A stretch of 64,000 nucleotides of DNA from Phycisphaera sp. (GCA_016124975.1 WGMP01000009.1:62001-126000), one strand, 5' to 3'; positions 42,252 to 51,472 are shown, counted from the stretch's first letter. Translations and numbers: made by a program. The notes: generated by a model not told the origin, from the letters alone.

Positions 42252-45200
42252 TCCCCGCCCCCTTCCGATGCATCGCCTGCGGAAGGCCCGTCGCCGCCGC
42301 CCGCGTCGCCGAGCCCACGCTGGCCGCGCCCCCAGATCGGCGCAAACGCGTCGCCGTCGCGGACGGGAACCCGATCGTTCGGCTTGAACTCGCCGCGCTG
42401 GATGCGGCCGACGAGCTCGACCGCGAGCGCCTCGGCCGCATCGAGGTCCGCGTCGGTCACGACCGCAGGGCCGAGCATGGCGATCTCGCTCTTCTCGGCG
42501 CTCGGCGCGAGGTTGAAGTAGCCGAGGTCAGCCGACCCGACCATGATCGGCTTGGGCATCGACCTGAGGAGCACGCGGTAGAGCGGAAGCTGCAGGTCCT
42601 TCCACTCGATCGCGTTCGTCGACTTCTTGCGCTTTCCGCCGTGGACATGGGTCTTGAGCGGCGGGTCGGCGCTCGACGAGGACTTGTAGTCGAGCGCGCG
42701 GAAGCGCCCGCTCGGAAGGTGCAGGTCGACGCGGTCGATGCGCCCCGTGAGGAAGAGCCCGTCGTTGGCGGGCAGCCGCGGCGACTGAATCTCGCCGGGC
42801 TTCGCATCCTTCGTGAACGCGAGCTCGGCGTGGTGCACCTTCCAGCCCTGCTTGGCCTCCTCGGACTGGATCTCTGCGAACCGCCGGAGGCGCCTGCGCG
42901 CGAGCTCGATCTGGATGCGCAGCGCGGGCGCGCGCGACTTCGGGAAGTGCATCGCCACGAGCGCGTCAAGATGCGCGCACACGCTGCGCTCGATCGCCTC
43001 CGCGTCGTCGGTCGGGTTCGCCGCGGCCGCCTCCTCGCGCCCCCACTGCTCGAGGGCGGCGTGGACGAGGTTGCCGAACCCGCGGGCGTCGAGCTCGACG
43101 GCGCGTTCATCGAGGTCGTCGAGCCTGAGCCGCGGGTCGTGCCTGAGCTGGAAGAGGTACGGGCACTCGATGAACGACTTGAACCCCGTGACGCTCACGG
43201 CCTCGATCACGGTGCCCGACACGGGCGGCGTCTTCACGAAAATCAGCGCGGCCGCGGCGTCGGCCACGGCACTCGGCCGTTCGTCGCCTGCGTCGGACGC
43301 GAAGAGTTGCGTGACGCGCTCGGCGAGCGCGGCCTCCTCGACCCGCAGCAGGAAGCGCGACGGCTTGAGCGGATCGCCTTCCTCCGTCTGTCGTGCGACG
43401 ACGAAGCCGACGCTCGCCCCGCGGCCGCTCGACGCGCGCGCGGCCGTGCGCGTGAGGATCCCGTCGAGAATCCACGCGTCGCGTGCAGCGTGCCGTCGCG
43501 ACGACGGCATGCCGAGCGCGATGCGGAGTTCGTCGGGGAAGAGGGAATCGCCAGCGCCTCCGCTCGGGACGACGCCGTCCGCGAAGCCAGAGAGCACGAT
43601 GTGCGGCTCATCGGCCATGCCCGCGTCGAGCCAGCCAGCGACCGTCACGCCATCGACCTCGACCGTGCCGCGGATCTCCTGCCGCGCCGCCTGTTCGAGC
43701 AGAAGCGCGATGGCTTCGTCGCAGGAAACCGGCGCTGCGAACTCCTTCGGAATCTCCGCGAGTTCCGCGAGCGCGCGGTCGAGCTGACGCACCGATCCGA
43801 CGCGCTCGCCCGCAAACGACCCGCGCGAATCGTCGCCGACGACGGCGCGCAGCGCCTCTCGCAGCGGGCGCGCCCACGCGGAGACGGGCTTCGAACCCGA
43901 CAGCGGCCCACAGAGCGCGATCACCGCTCCGCGCACGGCCGCGTAGCCGCTGGCGACAGCCTCACCGCGCCACCCGCCACCTTCGACGGACCCGACGGGC
44001 TCGTCGCGCCACGCGCCCACGAAGGTCTTGGCGCGGTAGGCCGAGACGCGGTCGGCCGCGTCGGGAATCTCCTTCGAGCGCGCCAGCCAGCATGCGACAT
44101 CGTCATGGCGCACGAAGGCCGCGAGCGACTCCGCGGAACCCTCGCCCAGCAGTTCGGCAAGCCTCGCGAGAAGCGTGCCGAGACGCGTGGCGCCGAACGG
44201 GCGTGCCTCGCCCGACGCCGCGGGCGTGCCCGCGAGCGCCAACGCGCGCTCGATCGCGCGGCGCGTCTCGTCGTCGGGCGCCATCACGAAGAGTTCGTCG
44301 CTCGTCGGGCGACGGGGTCCGTCTGGCCCGACGGGAAGCGCGCGAATCGCAGCAACCACATCCTCCGCCGCGCCGTTCGGACGGTCGGCGACCCGAATCG
44401 CAGCGTGCGCGATGCGATCGGTCGGGAACGCGCGCGACTCCCAGCGCGCCGCGATTGGGAACCCGTCCTCGTCGACATCGTCGGCGCCATGGACGCATAC
44501 CTCGACGCAGACGCCGTGTTCCCGCAGCCGTCGGAGCAGCGCCCTCTGCACGGGATCGGGGTCTGCGAAGAGGACGACGACGCGATCGATGCCGTCGGCG
44601 ACGACCCCGCCTGCAGTACGGCGCTCGACTCGGCCCGCATCGGCGCGCACCGCCTCGCGCAGCGATTCGTCGCGGTCGGCCACCCCGCACTCGTCGAGGA
44701 GCGCCGCCCGCCGCCGCGCGAACTCCGCGAGAACCTCGAGTCGACCAGCGAGTTCACTGCGCGCGCGCACGATTTCGCGTGCGGCGGCGCTGGAGACGAT
44801 CTCGTCGAGCGCCCACATCGACGCCGCAACCTCGCTCGAGAGCCGATGGACGCGCCGCGCGATACGCATGCGCGCGGCTGCGTCGGGCTCCGCCGCCACG
44901 CCGAAGAGCGACGCCACCCGCACCGCGAAGCCATCGCCCACCGCGACCGAGCGGTCGAGCACCTCACGCCACGAGAACATGGCCGCCATCTCGCCGAGGA
45001 TCGGCCGCACGGGCTCGACGAGGTTCGGCCCGAAGCGCTTCGGCGTGACGATCATCGGGGCAAACAGCGGGCGCGATTCGGCTCGCGCCCGCGCGAGCAA
45101 CCCACGCGACAGCGCAGACGCGAGCCGTCCGCCGGGCACCAGCACCATCGTTCGGGACAGGTCAAGCGGGCCGCGGTCGGCCCGCTCGTCCTGCGAACTG

Positions 45201-45466
45201 CCCGCCGCGCCAAAGCCGCCATTCCGGCCCGCCTCACACGACGCCTCGCACGACGCCACGCACGATGCCTCGCACGACACCTCGCACAACACCTCACACA
45301 GCGCATCCGAGATCGCACGCCGCGCGTCGAGCACGCGCACGCGAGCCGCAGCGGGCGACGCCTGCGTTGAGGTTGACTCACCGCTGCCGTCGATCGATCG
45401 TTCCGTGGCTTGTTTCGTGGATTGTTTCGTGGCTTGGTCCTTGGCTTGGTCCTTGGCTCGTTCCAT
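42248..45466 (-). CDS. addB: AddB-like nuclease/helicase subunit with N-terminal 12-bp repeat arrays
   Basis: 1072 residues from the ATG at 45466. An AddB-like helicase-dead N-terminal half (VRVLDARRAISDALCEVL, MVLVPGGRLASALSRGLL, PMIVTPKRF, ELFVMAPDDETRRAIE) leads to a C-terminal PD-(D/E)XK nuclease: FIECPYLFQL, NLVHAALEQWG, GRIDRV, LDYKSSS and the Gln motif LQLPLYRVL. It pairs with AddA (4-nt overlap). The N-terminus is unusual: 13 tetrapeptide repeats (RLGK to QATE types) and, after VRVLDARRAISDAL, six Cys-Glu-x-x repeats. The frame stays open to an ATG at 45709, so translation may start there and include the whole array; a TATACT box lies at 45778-45783. The start is therefore uncertain. 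Confidence 0.8.
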   Translation of the reverse strand: MERAKDQAKDQATKQSTKQATERSIDGSGESTSTQASPAAARVRVLDARRAISDALCEVLCEVSCEASCVASCEASCEAGRNGGFGAAGSSQDERADRGPLDLSRTMVLVPGGRLASALSRGLLARARAESRPLFAPMIVTPKRFGPNLVEPVRPILGEMAAMFSWREVLDRSVAVGDGFAVRVASLFGVAAEPDAAARMRIARRVHRLSSEVAASMWALDEIVSSAAAREIVRARSELAGRLEVLAEFARRRAALLDECGVADRDESLREAVRADAGRVERRTAGGVVADGIDRVVVLFADPDPVQRALLRRLREHGVCVEVCVHGADDVDEDGFPIAARWESRAFPTDRIAHAAIRVADRPNGAAEDVVAAIRALPVGPDGPRRPTSDELFVMAPDDETRRAIERALALAGTPAASGEARPFGATRLGTLLARLAELLGEGSAESLAAFVRHDDVACWLARSKEIPDAADRVSAYRAKTFVGAWRDEPVGSVEGGGWRGEAVASGYAAVRGAVIALCGPLSGSKPVSAWARPLREALRAVVGDDSRGSFAGERVGSVRQLDRALAELAEIPKEFAAPVSCDEAIALLLEQAARQEIRGTVEVDGVTVAGWLDAGMADEPHIVLSGFADGVVPSGGAGDSLFPDELRIALGMPSSRRHAARDAWILDGILTRTAARASSGRGASVGFVVARQTEEGDPLKPSRFLLRVEEAALAERVTQLFASDAGDERPSAVADAAAALIFVKTPPVSGTVIEAVSVTGFKSFIECPYLFQLRHDPRLRLDDLDERAVELDARGFGNLVHAALEQWGREEAAAANPTDDAEAIERSVCAHLDALVAMHFPKSRAPALRIQIELARRRLRRFAEIQSEEAKQGWKVHHAELAFTKDAKPGEIQSPRLPANDGLFLTGRIDRVDLHLPSGRFRALDYKSSSSADPPLKTHVHGGKRKKSTNAIEWKDLQLPLYRVLLRSMPKPIMVGSADLGYFNLAPSAEKSEIAMLGPAVVTDADLDAAEALAVELVGRIQRGEFKPNDRVPVRDGDAFAPIWGRGQRGLGDAGGGDGPSAGDASEGGGE
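45231..45302 (-). repeat. Six 12-bp units encoding Cys-Glu-x-x tetrapeptides in AddB
   Basis: Contiguous 12-bp units from 45231 to 45302 around GCCTCGCACGAC. On the minus strand they encode CEVx/CEAx/CVAx, placing cysteines four residues apart in an AddB N-terminal loop. Confidence 0.75.
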
Positions 45467-45556
45467 CAATCGTCCCCTCAATCGTCCCCTCAATCGTTCC
45501 CCCAGTCGCTTCCCCAGTCGCTTCCCCAGTCGCTTCCCCAGTCGCTTCCCCAGTCG
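45401..45556 (-). repeat. Thirteen-unit degenerate 12-bp array at the AddB N-terminus
   Basis: Units run 45401-45412 to 45545-45556, drifting from TTCCGTGGCTTG through GTCCTTGGCTTG and TCCCCTCAATCG to CTTCCCCAGTCG. The downstream-most copies (45509-45556) are identical. Each encodes a basic or acidic tetrapeptide (RLGK, RLRG, QAKD, QATK and similar). The candidate start ATG at 45466 lies inside unit 6. Confidence 0.8.
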
Positions 45557-45777
45557 CTCCACGCCTCCCGCCTCTCTTCCCTTCTTCGAGCCGGCGACCG
45601 GCCTCCTGCGAGCTCCGCGTCCGGCCCGCGCGCCGCACGAGGCCGTCAGCCCTCGCCGAAACTCGCCTGATCGGTGAATGCGGCCACACCGAATGCAACC
45701 ACACCGCACGCGCGATCCCGCTCATGCGCGTTCCGTTCCCTGTTGCACAGCCATTCGCAGCCCCTCGAAGAGAGCGC

Positions 45778-45783
45778 AGTATA
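45778..45783 (-). promoter_or_regulatory. Candidate -10 box TATACT for the AddB-AddA operon
   Basis: TATACT on the minus strand, about 70 nt before the ATG at 45709. The only weak -35 candidate (TTGGCG) is 19 nt upstream. The rest of 45557-45911 holds no other clear feature. Confidence 0.35.
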
Positions 45784-45911
45784 TCGCGCCGCACACGGCG
45801 ACCGCCAAGTACCACACATTTACGACCACATTTTCGCGGCAGAAGCTCCGCGAGCACGCGTCGCATCGCGCGGCGACCGACGCCGACCGCCCCGTCGCGA
45901 GAGACGCGCGC

Positions 45912-48452
45912 CTACGGCGCGCACGCCCCCCACGCCCCGAGCAGCACCGCCAGATCCTGACTGCTCGTCGTGCCGTCGTCGTTCAGGTCGCCTGCCGGAC
46001 CGCCCCACGCTGCGAGCAGCGCCGCGAGGTCCTGCGCGCCGACCATGCCGTCGCTGTTCAGGTCTGCCGGGCACGATCCGCCCTGCGAGAGGACAAACGC
46101 GCCGACACCCTGGCCGTAGATCGACTCCTCGATCGGATTCGAGCCAATGCCGATCAGGTATGTCGTTCCGCCCTGCGGCGTAAAGGTGACCTTCGCGCCG
46201 ACGGTGGGTTCGCCGCAGTCGTCCTCGCTGCACGCGACGAGCTGGCCGCCGCAGAACTCGAAGACGGCGATCCTCGTGTCGAGCGGCCCATAGTCGCCGC
46301 TGCTGATGAGCGCCCAGCCGCCGTCCGCCTCGCAGAACGAGATCGTCACGGGCTCGTCGCTCGGCGACTCATAGGTGTACCAGACATCGAATCGAAGCGC
46401 TCCGCATGGCGTCGGCGTCGAGCCTTCGGCGCCATTGTTGCGGAACGCATTGACACCAGCTTCCGCGGCACGCGGGCTGGTGCAGTCGTCGTTCGTCGGG
46501 CGCTCTCCGCAGAGGAGCGCCGCCGTCGCCGCGCACATCCTGTCCCACGATTCTGCACAGCAGGTCGGATCGAACGCGCAGACGAAGTTGCAGCAGACGA
46601 GGTCTTCGCAGAAGGGCGCACTCCGCTCCTCGAAGCAGTCGCCCGCAGCGGGGTCGCCGCACACGGCCTGCGCTCCGAAGTACTCGACGATCAGCTCGCC
46701 ATCGCCAGCAGGCCAGAAGGTGGGGCCGAGCGCGGGCTCGTTCCCGATCCGGATGCGAACCGTCTGTCCTGCTGCCAGCGAGACCAGGACGGCGGGATTG
46801 CGCGAGTTGGTGGGGCACAGGAACCCGTCGGTGCCGCAGTCGACGACCACTCCACCGTCGGCGGGGCAGTCGGTCCAGATCTCGATTCCGCCGTCCTCGA
46901 GCCCGCCTTGGCCAACCGGGGAACCGCCGCAGACCGAGATGCGGTGGTTGCCGCCCTCAGCGGCGGTGAAGGTGAACCAGATGTCGCGGTTGAGCGGACC
47001 GCAGTCGGATGGATCGATCACCTCGGTATCTGCAAAGAAGTTGTCGAACGGCGTCGATCCGAGCGTTGCCGCCACTGCGTCGGCGCAGCGGTCGTTCGGC
47101 GGAGGCGTCGCATCGCAAGGCGTGCCCGTCACCGTGAACGAGTAGATGTTGCCTCCGTCGTAGCCGCAAGGAAGCCCGAACGGCGACAGTGGTGCGACCG
47201 TGATCGGGTGCCGACCTGCGGGAAGGCACACGGTGACGGGAACACCCGGGCACGCGCTGGCCAGGCTGATCGCAGTCGGCGGGAGAAGCTCGAAGCTGCA
47301 GCCGGGGTTCGCGATCTGCACCGCCACGGGAATGTCAGACCGAAGTTCGAGCGTGATCTCTGTGCCCTCGGCGAGGTCGAGCAGGTACCAGTCGCGGTCG
47401 AAGCTGCCGCCGTCCGCCCAGATCGTGCCGCGAACCGTGTCACCGAGCCCGAACACCTGCAACGAACCCGCCTCGTCCGCGCAATCTCCATTGAGGCCGA
47501 CGCCGCACGGCTCGTTCTCGAGAACGGTCGGCTTCGGTAACGGACATGGCGAGAGGGGCGTGATCGAGAGGATTCCGTCGCCGCTCGCCTCGGGGAGGTA
47601 GCCACCCACGAGCACCTTGTACTCGACACCTTCCTGAAGCTCCACGCCGATGATCTGTGCGCCGACTTCTGCAGCGCAGCCGAACTCAGAGCATGCCACG
47701 ACCGTGCCGACGCCGAGACAGTCGGTGAGCACGGCGAGTCGCGCGGTGAAATCGCCGCCGCAGGTCGAGATGTTGTAGACCGCCGATGCGGGCGGGGTGA
47801 AGTCGAAGTACTGGACGGAGTAGATGCGATCATCGAGCCCGCCGCCCTGCGGCCACGGGTTGCACTCGCCCGCGAGGTCGATCGTCTCGGTGCGCTCTGA
47901 GGTATCGAACGGGTTGGAGCCGACCGTGGCCACGGTCGCGCTCCGGCATCCCGCGCCCGGCGGATCGACCGCCACGATGTCGAGCACGCCGCTCTCGATG
48001 AACCCCTCGCTCGATGAACTGCCGATGCCGATGAAGTAGGTGAGCCCCCCGATCAGCTCGAGACCGTCGAGGCGCGCGCCCGACGCCTGGCCGTCAGGGC
48101 AGCCGAACACCGCGCAGGCGAGGGCCGAGCCCGTCAGCCCGCACCCGTCGCGCACGGAGAGGAGCGTCCACTCGGGGCCGAGCTCGCCTGTGCAGATCGA
48201 GATGCGGTAGGCGCCGCTCTCTGGCGGCGTGAACGCGAAGAAGTTCGTGTTGTAGGAAGTGAAGATGCAGGCGCTCTCGAGGCCCGCCTCGAGATGACAG
48301 CCAGTCAGCTCGCCCGTGATGGGATTGCCGCCGACCACGACCGTCGGCACGCCCTTGCAGCCTGCACACTCGTCGGCGTGCGCGTGCCCGAAGGCAAGGG
48401 TGATTGCGGCCACACACGAAGCGGCGCGGAGGAAATCGAATCGAGACGGCAT
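45912..48452 (-). CDS. Large secreted Cys-rich repeat protein with dockerin-like module
   Basis: 846 residues. A signal peptide (about 1-26, AASCVAAITLAFGHAHA) is followed by four or five related beta-sandwich repeats, each with an opening such as FFAFTPPESGAYRISICTG, YFDFTPPASAVYNISTCGG or IWFTFTAAEGGNHRISVCGG and a closing TYFIGIGS-type strand. These resemble bacterial pre-peptidase/PPC-like domains. Disulfide-type cysteines are frequent. The C-terminus is a duplicated calcium loop (DLNSDGMVGAQDLAALLAAW, DLNDDGTTSSQDLAVLLGAW). No catalytic motif is seen; a surface adhesive or structural role is likely. The ATG at 48452 has AGAGG upstream, and a TATCTT box occurs further upstream near 48528-48533. 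Confidence 0.78.
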   Translation of the reverse strand: MPSRFDFLRAASCVAAITLAFGHAHADECAGCKGVPTVVVGGNPITGELTGCHLEAGLESACIFTSYNTNFFAFTPPESGAYRISICTGELGPEWTLLSVRDGCGLTGSALACAVFGCPDGQASGARLDGLELIGGLTYFIGIGSSSSEGFIESGVLDIVAVDPPGAGCRSATVATVGSNPFDTSERTETIDLAGECNPWPQGGGLDDRIYSVQYFDFTPPASAVYNISTCGGDFTARLAVLTDCLGVGTVVACSEFGCAAEVGAQIIGVELQEGVEYKVLVGGYLPEASGDGILSITPLSPCPLPKPTVLENEPCGVGLNGDCADEAGSLQVFGLGDTVRGTIWADGGSFDRDWYLLDLAEGTEITLELRSDIPVAVQIANPGCSFELLPPTAISLASACPGVPVTVCLPAGRHPITVAPLSPFGLPCGYDGGNIYSFTVTGTPCDATPPPNDRCADAVAATLGSTPFDNFFADTEVIDPSDCGPLNRDIWFTFTAAEGGNHRISVCGGSPVGQGGLEDGGIEIWTDCPADGGVVVDCGTDGFLCPTNSRNPAVLVSLAAGQTVRIRIGNEPALGPTFWPAGDGELIVEYFGAQAVCGDPAAGDCFEERSAPFCEDLVCCNFVCAFDPTCCAESWDRMCAATAALLCGERPTNDDCTSPRAAEAGVNAFRNNGAEGSTPTPCGALRFDVWYTYESPSDEPVTISFCEADGGWALISSGDYGPLDTRIAVFEFCGGQLVACSEDDCGEPTVGAKVTFTPQGGTTYLIGIGSNPIEESIYGQGVGAFVLSQGGSCPADLNSDGMVGAQDLAALLAAWGGPAGDLNDDGTTSSQDLAVLLGAWGACAP

Positions 48453-49049
48453 ACTGGACCTCTGGGGTTCACTGCGGGCGAAGCTCTGTTGTTTCGTGCA
48501 CCACGCCCGAAGACAGCAATCTTTCAAAGATACGACCAGCCCCGCGTGGGTGCGCTCGCCGACCGGAGAGATTGCGGCAATTCCAAGCGCCAGCCTCCCT
48601 GTTCGGGGGGGGCTGGGTAGCCGATCGAGCGTCTTGCCACCGGACCCCGCTTTCATCGAGCAGGTTCCCGGCTCCACCGAAGCGCGCTGGGCTCTGAGGG
48701 CCTACCACGCACACGCGTGGCACGCGCGGTCAAGCACGACGCGTGCCCACCGGGTGCTTCGAGGTCCGCCCGCGCGATCCCCGCATGTCTGGAACGACTG
48801 GGCCGATTGCGCGGGCTTCAGCGCGCAGAATTCGCCCTGTAGCGGCTGCGCAAGACGCGCGGCCGCGGCGCGCACGACCTCGCGAATCCCGCGTCGAAGC
48901 GCTGCATGCGGCGGCGGCGCCGCACGATGACAGCGAGGTGGTGCGGCCCCGAGCCAATCGAGGCCATCCGAAGTCAAGCGTGGACGAGAGCCGGCAGGAG
49001 GAAGCCGACCGCCGCACGCGCGGGCACCCTGAATGGAGTGAGGTACGCC
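48453..49049. other. Gene-poor interval of about 600 bp
   Basis: Between the divergent large secreted protein and the zinc-ribbon gene. It contains a run of eight G at 48605-48612 and several short open frames with shadow-like composition, none with a credible start, family or Shine-Dalgarno. Apart from a TATCTT box near 48530 (minus strand) I see nothing functional. Confidence 0.5.
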
Positions 49050-49451
49050 ATGATCGGGATCAACGAACACACCGGCTACGACATGGAGGCCGCCGCCTTC
49101 AAGGAACAGGAGATCGCGCAACTGCGCGCGCTGCGTGAACGCCTCGAGGCGGAGCGTCGCGCGTCGGAGCAGGCCACGCACTGGATGCACTGCCCGAAGT
49201 GCGGCGGCGAGATGGAGGAGGCGGACTTCGAGAACGTGGTGGCCGACCGCTGCACGGCCTGCGGCGGCGTCCACTTCGATCCGCACGCGGTCGAGGAACT
49301 CGTCCGCTACGAGCGCGACCAGGGAACCTTCTGGCGACGCCTGTTCCACCCCGCGCTTCCTGTGCATGCGACGCCGAACGGGCACGGTCACGCACACGGC
49401 CATGCGCACGGCCACGCGCACGGGAATCACACCGTGCGACGCGCCGCGTAG
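49050..49451 (+). CDS. TFIIB-type zinc-ribbon protein with His-rich tail
   Basis: 133 residues. An N-terminal helix (IGINEHTGYDMEAAAFKEQE) and a coiled, charged stretch precede a zf-TFIIB zinc ribbon: CPKCGGEM...DRCTACGG (four zinc Cys at about 51-79), then HFDPHAVEELVRYE. The C-terminus is a 12-bp-repeat-encoded histidine tail (GHAHGHAHGHAHG), a likely metal-binding or sensing tail absent from the paralogue. The start is the ATG at 49050. The downstream gene (49590) is a clear paralogue. Function of the family is not established; a small cytosolic zinc protein. Confidence 0.82.
   Translation: MIGINEHTGYDMEAAAFKEQEIAQLRALRERLEAERRASEQATHWMHCPKCGGEMEEADFENVVADRCTACGGVHFDPHAVEELVRYERDQGTFWRRLFHPALPVHATPNGHGHAHGHAHGHAHGNHTVRRAA
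49386..49421 (+). repeat. Three 12-bp units encoding the Gly-His-Ala-His tail
   Basis: Units 49386-49397, 49398-49409 and 49410-49421 encode GHAH repeats at the C-terminus of the first zinc-ribbon protein. Confidence 0.65.
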
Positions 49452-49521
49452 CGGGCCCACCCGCCTCGACGCGGGGAACCCGCCCCGTCCGCAGCGGCCT
49501 GTTGACGCTACGATTGACGAT

Positions 49522-49553
49522 GCCGCGCCGTTGGCCCGAGCCGACGGCGCGGC
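49522..49553 (+). terminator. 14-bp hairpin between the two zinc-ribbon genes (terminator or 5' leader structure)
   Basis: The left arm begins GCCGCGCCG and the right arm ends CGGCGCGGC; 14 pairs including one G-U, loop CCGA. It lies 70 nt after the first gene and 36 nt before the second ATG. A TACGAT box at 49509-49514 would place a transcription start at the base of the hairpin, making it a 5' leader stem-loop for the second gene. Confidence 0.55.
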
Positions 49554-49589
49554 TTCGCCATTCCACCAACCCCAGCAGGGATCGACGTC

Positions 49590-49907
49590 ATGAGCGGCAT
49601 CAACGACCACAAGGGCTACGACATGGAAGACGCTGCGTTCAGGGAAGTCGAGCAGCGGCAGCTGAAGGAGCTCCGCGCGAAGCTTGACAGCCAGCGCGCG
49701 AGCACCGCGCAGACCGCGGCGAAGGAGGCCCACTGGATGCGCTGCCCGAAGTGCGGCGGGCAGATGGCCGAGCAGTCGCTCGAGGGCGTCATGATCGACA
49801 AGTGCACAGCGTGCGGCGGCATCTACTTCGACGCGGGCGAGGTCGAGCTCCTGCTCAAGGCGGACCGCGGCCACGCGGGAATCCTCGGCAAGCTGTTCGG
49901 GCGCTGA
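49590..49907 (+). CDS. TFIIB-type zinc-ribbon protein, paralogue
   Basis: 105 residues. It matches the neighbour almost throughout: SGINDHKGYDMEDAAFREVE, a charged helix, then the zinc ribbon CPKCGGQM...DKCTACGG, YFDAGEVELLLKAD, and a short basic end (GILGKLFGR) in place of the His tail. The pair looks like a tandem duplication followed by tail divergence. The ATG at 49590 follows AGGGATCGACGTC, a weak Shine-Dalgarno. It converges on the Gfo/Idh/MocA gene with a 9-bp gap. Confidence 0.82.
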   Translation: MSGINDHKGYDMEDAAFREVEQRQLKELRAKLDSQRASTAQTAAKEAHWMRCPKCGGQMAEQSLEGVMIDKCTACGGIYFDAGEVELLLKADRGHAGILGKLFGR

Positions 49908-49916
49908 GCGCGCCTG

Positions 49917-51377
49917 TTACGAGAGATTCGCGACTTCCCAGCCCTTGCGATAGGTGCGGCGCAGCGCAGCGCTCGCGGCGGTGCTGTTCTTGAAGACGCA
50001 CTTCGCCGCGTCGTACTCGAGGACCGTGCCAGGCTCGACCGCGCTCATGGCGCCGATCGAGAGGCTCTCGCACATCCGTCCCGCGCGCTCGAAGCGCGAC
50101 ACGCACGAGGCCTTCTTGCCGTTGAGACAGGCGTCGACCCAGTTGTGCCAGTGGTTCGTCTCGCTGAACTCGCCAGGCGACAGCTCGATCGCCTTTCCAT
50201 CGACGAAGACGCGGCTCCACGCGCCCTCGATCGGGAACCACATCGTGCCCTTCTCGCCGACGAGGATCACGCCGCCGTCGCCGCGCACGACATTCTTGCC
50301 CTGCTCGCCGCCTTCCCAGCCATCGGGAAGCCCGATCGCCTTGAAGTCGGGGAACTGGCCGCCGTCGAACCACTTGAGCGTGAGGCCGTCCTTCGAGGTG
50401 CGCGCGTTCGGCGCGTACTTCAGCACCACCGACTCGCTCTCGGGGAACTGGTCCTTCGAAGGCTTGACGGGGTGGCAGATCGCGGAGAGCGGCGACCCGA
50501 GGCCGAGCTCGTAGAACGGGACATCGAGCATGTGGCAGCCCATGTCGCCGAACGCGCCCGTGCCCCAGTCGATCGTGCCGCGCCACGCGAAGGGCGTGTA
50601 GCCGTTCTTGTAGGGCCGCGCCGCGGAGGTTCCGAGGAAGAGGTCCCACGAGAGGCCTTCGGGGATCGGGTCCTCGCCCTCGGGGCGCGGATTCCCCTGC
50701 GGCCACCAGCCCGCGGGACGGTTGGTCCACGCGTAGACCTCCTTCACGGGGCCGACGATTCCCTCGCGGATCAGCTGGCCGCCCCACTGGCGCCACTTGG
50801 TGGCGATGCGCTGCGTGCCCATCTGCGTCACGACCGAGGGGAGCCGCTCGGCCACCTCGGCGAGCGCGCGGTTCTCGAAGCCGCCCTGCGCGAGCGGCTT
50901 CTGGCAATAGACATGCTTGCCGAGGTTCATGGCGCTCATCGCGATCGGCGCGTGCATGTGGTCGGCGGTCGAGCAGACGACGGCGTCGAAGCCCTTGTCG
51001 AGCTTGGCGTAGGCCTCGCGCCAGTCGCGGAAGGTCGGCACATTCGGGAAGCGCGCGGGGCGGGTGTTGCCCTTGTCGTCCTTCGAGTCCTTGGTCCAGC
51101 CGTCGAGCTGCACCTGGCTGATGTCGCAGAGGCCGACGATCTCGACCATCGGGTGCGACGCCACCTGGCGGAGGTCCGATCCGCCCATTCCACCGACGCC
51201 GACCTGCAGGACGCGCAGCTTCGAGTTCTGGTTGAGACCGCGGCGAAGAACTGCAGGCGCTGCGCCCGCCGCGATCTGCGAGGCGAGTCCCGCGGCGATC
51301 GGCGCGGCGGCCACGGTGAGGACGAATCGACGGCGCGACAGGGTCTGGTCGGAGGTGTGCTCGCTCATGCGGCGCAT
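49917..51377 (-). CDS. Gfo/Idh/MocA family oxidoreductase, Tat-exported
   Basis: 486 residues. The twin-arginine leader SRRRFVLTVAAAPIAAG is followed by an NAD(P)-binding Rossmann fold (RVLQVGVGGMGGSDLR, VGLCDIS, DAVVCSTADHMHAPIA, GKHVYCQKPL, the last with the conserved EKP-like segment as QKP) and a planctomycete-type C-terminal domain (WGTGAFGDMGCHMLD, ETNHWHNWVDACLNGKK). Members act on sugars or inositol-like substrates; Tat export implies a pre-folded, cofactor-loaded periplasmic enzyme. The start could be the ATG at 51377 or 51368 (MSEHTS); no Shine-Dalgarno distinguishes them. The specific substrate is not predictable. Confidence 0.87.
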   Translation of the reverse strand: MRRMSEHTSDQTLSRRRFVLTVAAAPIAAGLASQIAAGAAPAVLRRGLNQNSKLRVLQVGVGGMGGSDLRQVASHPMVEIVGLCDISQVQLDGWTKDSKDDKGNTRPARFPNVPTFRDWREAYAKLDKGFDAVVCSTADHMHAPIAMSAMNLGKHVYCQKPLAQGGFENRALAEVAERLPSVVTQMGTQRIATKWRQWGGQLIREGIVGPVKEVYAWTNRPAGWWPQGNPRPEGEDPIPEGLSWDLFLGTSAARPYKNGYTPFAWRGTIDWGTGAFGDMGCHMLDVPFYELGLGSPLSAICHPVKPSKDQFPESESVVLKYAPNARTSKDGLTLKWFDGGQFPDFKAIGLPDGWEGGEQGKNVVRGDGGVILVGEKGTMWFPIEGAWSRVFVDGKAIELSPGEFSETNHWHNWVDACLNGKKASCVSRFERAGRMCESLSIGAMSAVEPGTVLEYDAAKCVFKNSTAASAALRRTYRKGWEVANLS

Positions 51378-51460
51378 TCAACCACAAAGGACGCGCGAGG
51401 GAAACGCCCAAGCGTGCGCTTCCGACAAATCTCCCGAGGCCACGCTTCGCTCGGCGACCC

Positions 51461-51466
51461 TACATT
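51461..51466 (+). promoter_or_regulatory. -10-like box TACATT, 6 nt before the ureohydrolase start
   Basis: TACATT then GCCGCG then the ATG at 51473; predicted leaderless transcript. Confidence 0.45.
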
Positions 51467-51472
51467 GCCGCG

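Noticed and set aside
34916-45370. Very long open frames (about 970-1340 codons) antisense to the DUF1549/1553, AddA and AddB genes
   Set aside because: They are shadows of high-GC genes: Arg/Ala/Glu-rich, no domains, no sensible start, and opposite to genes with clear motifs.
45661-45770. Tiny minus-strand reading frame just downstream of the TATACT box
   Set aside because: Only about ten codons with no ribosome site; chance is sufficient.
48470-49049. Short open frames in the 600-bp gap before the zinc-ribbon gene
   Set aside because: No ribosome site, no homology recalled, composition like shadows.
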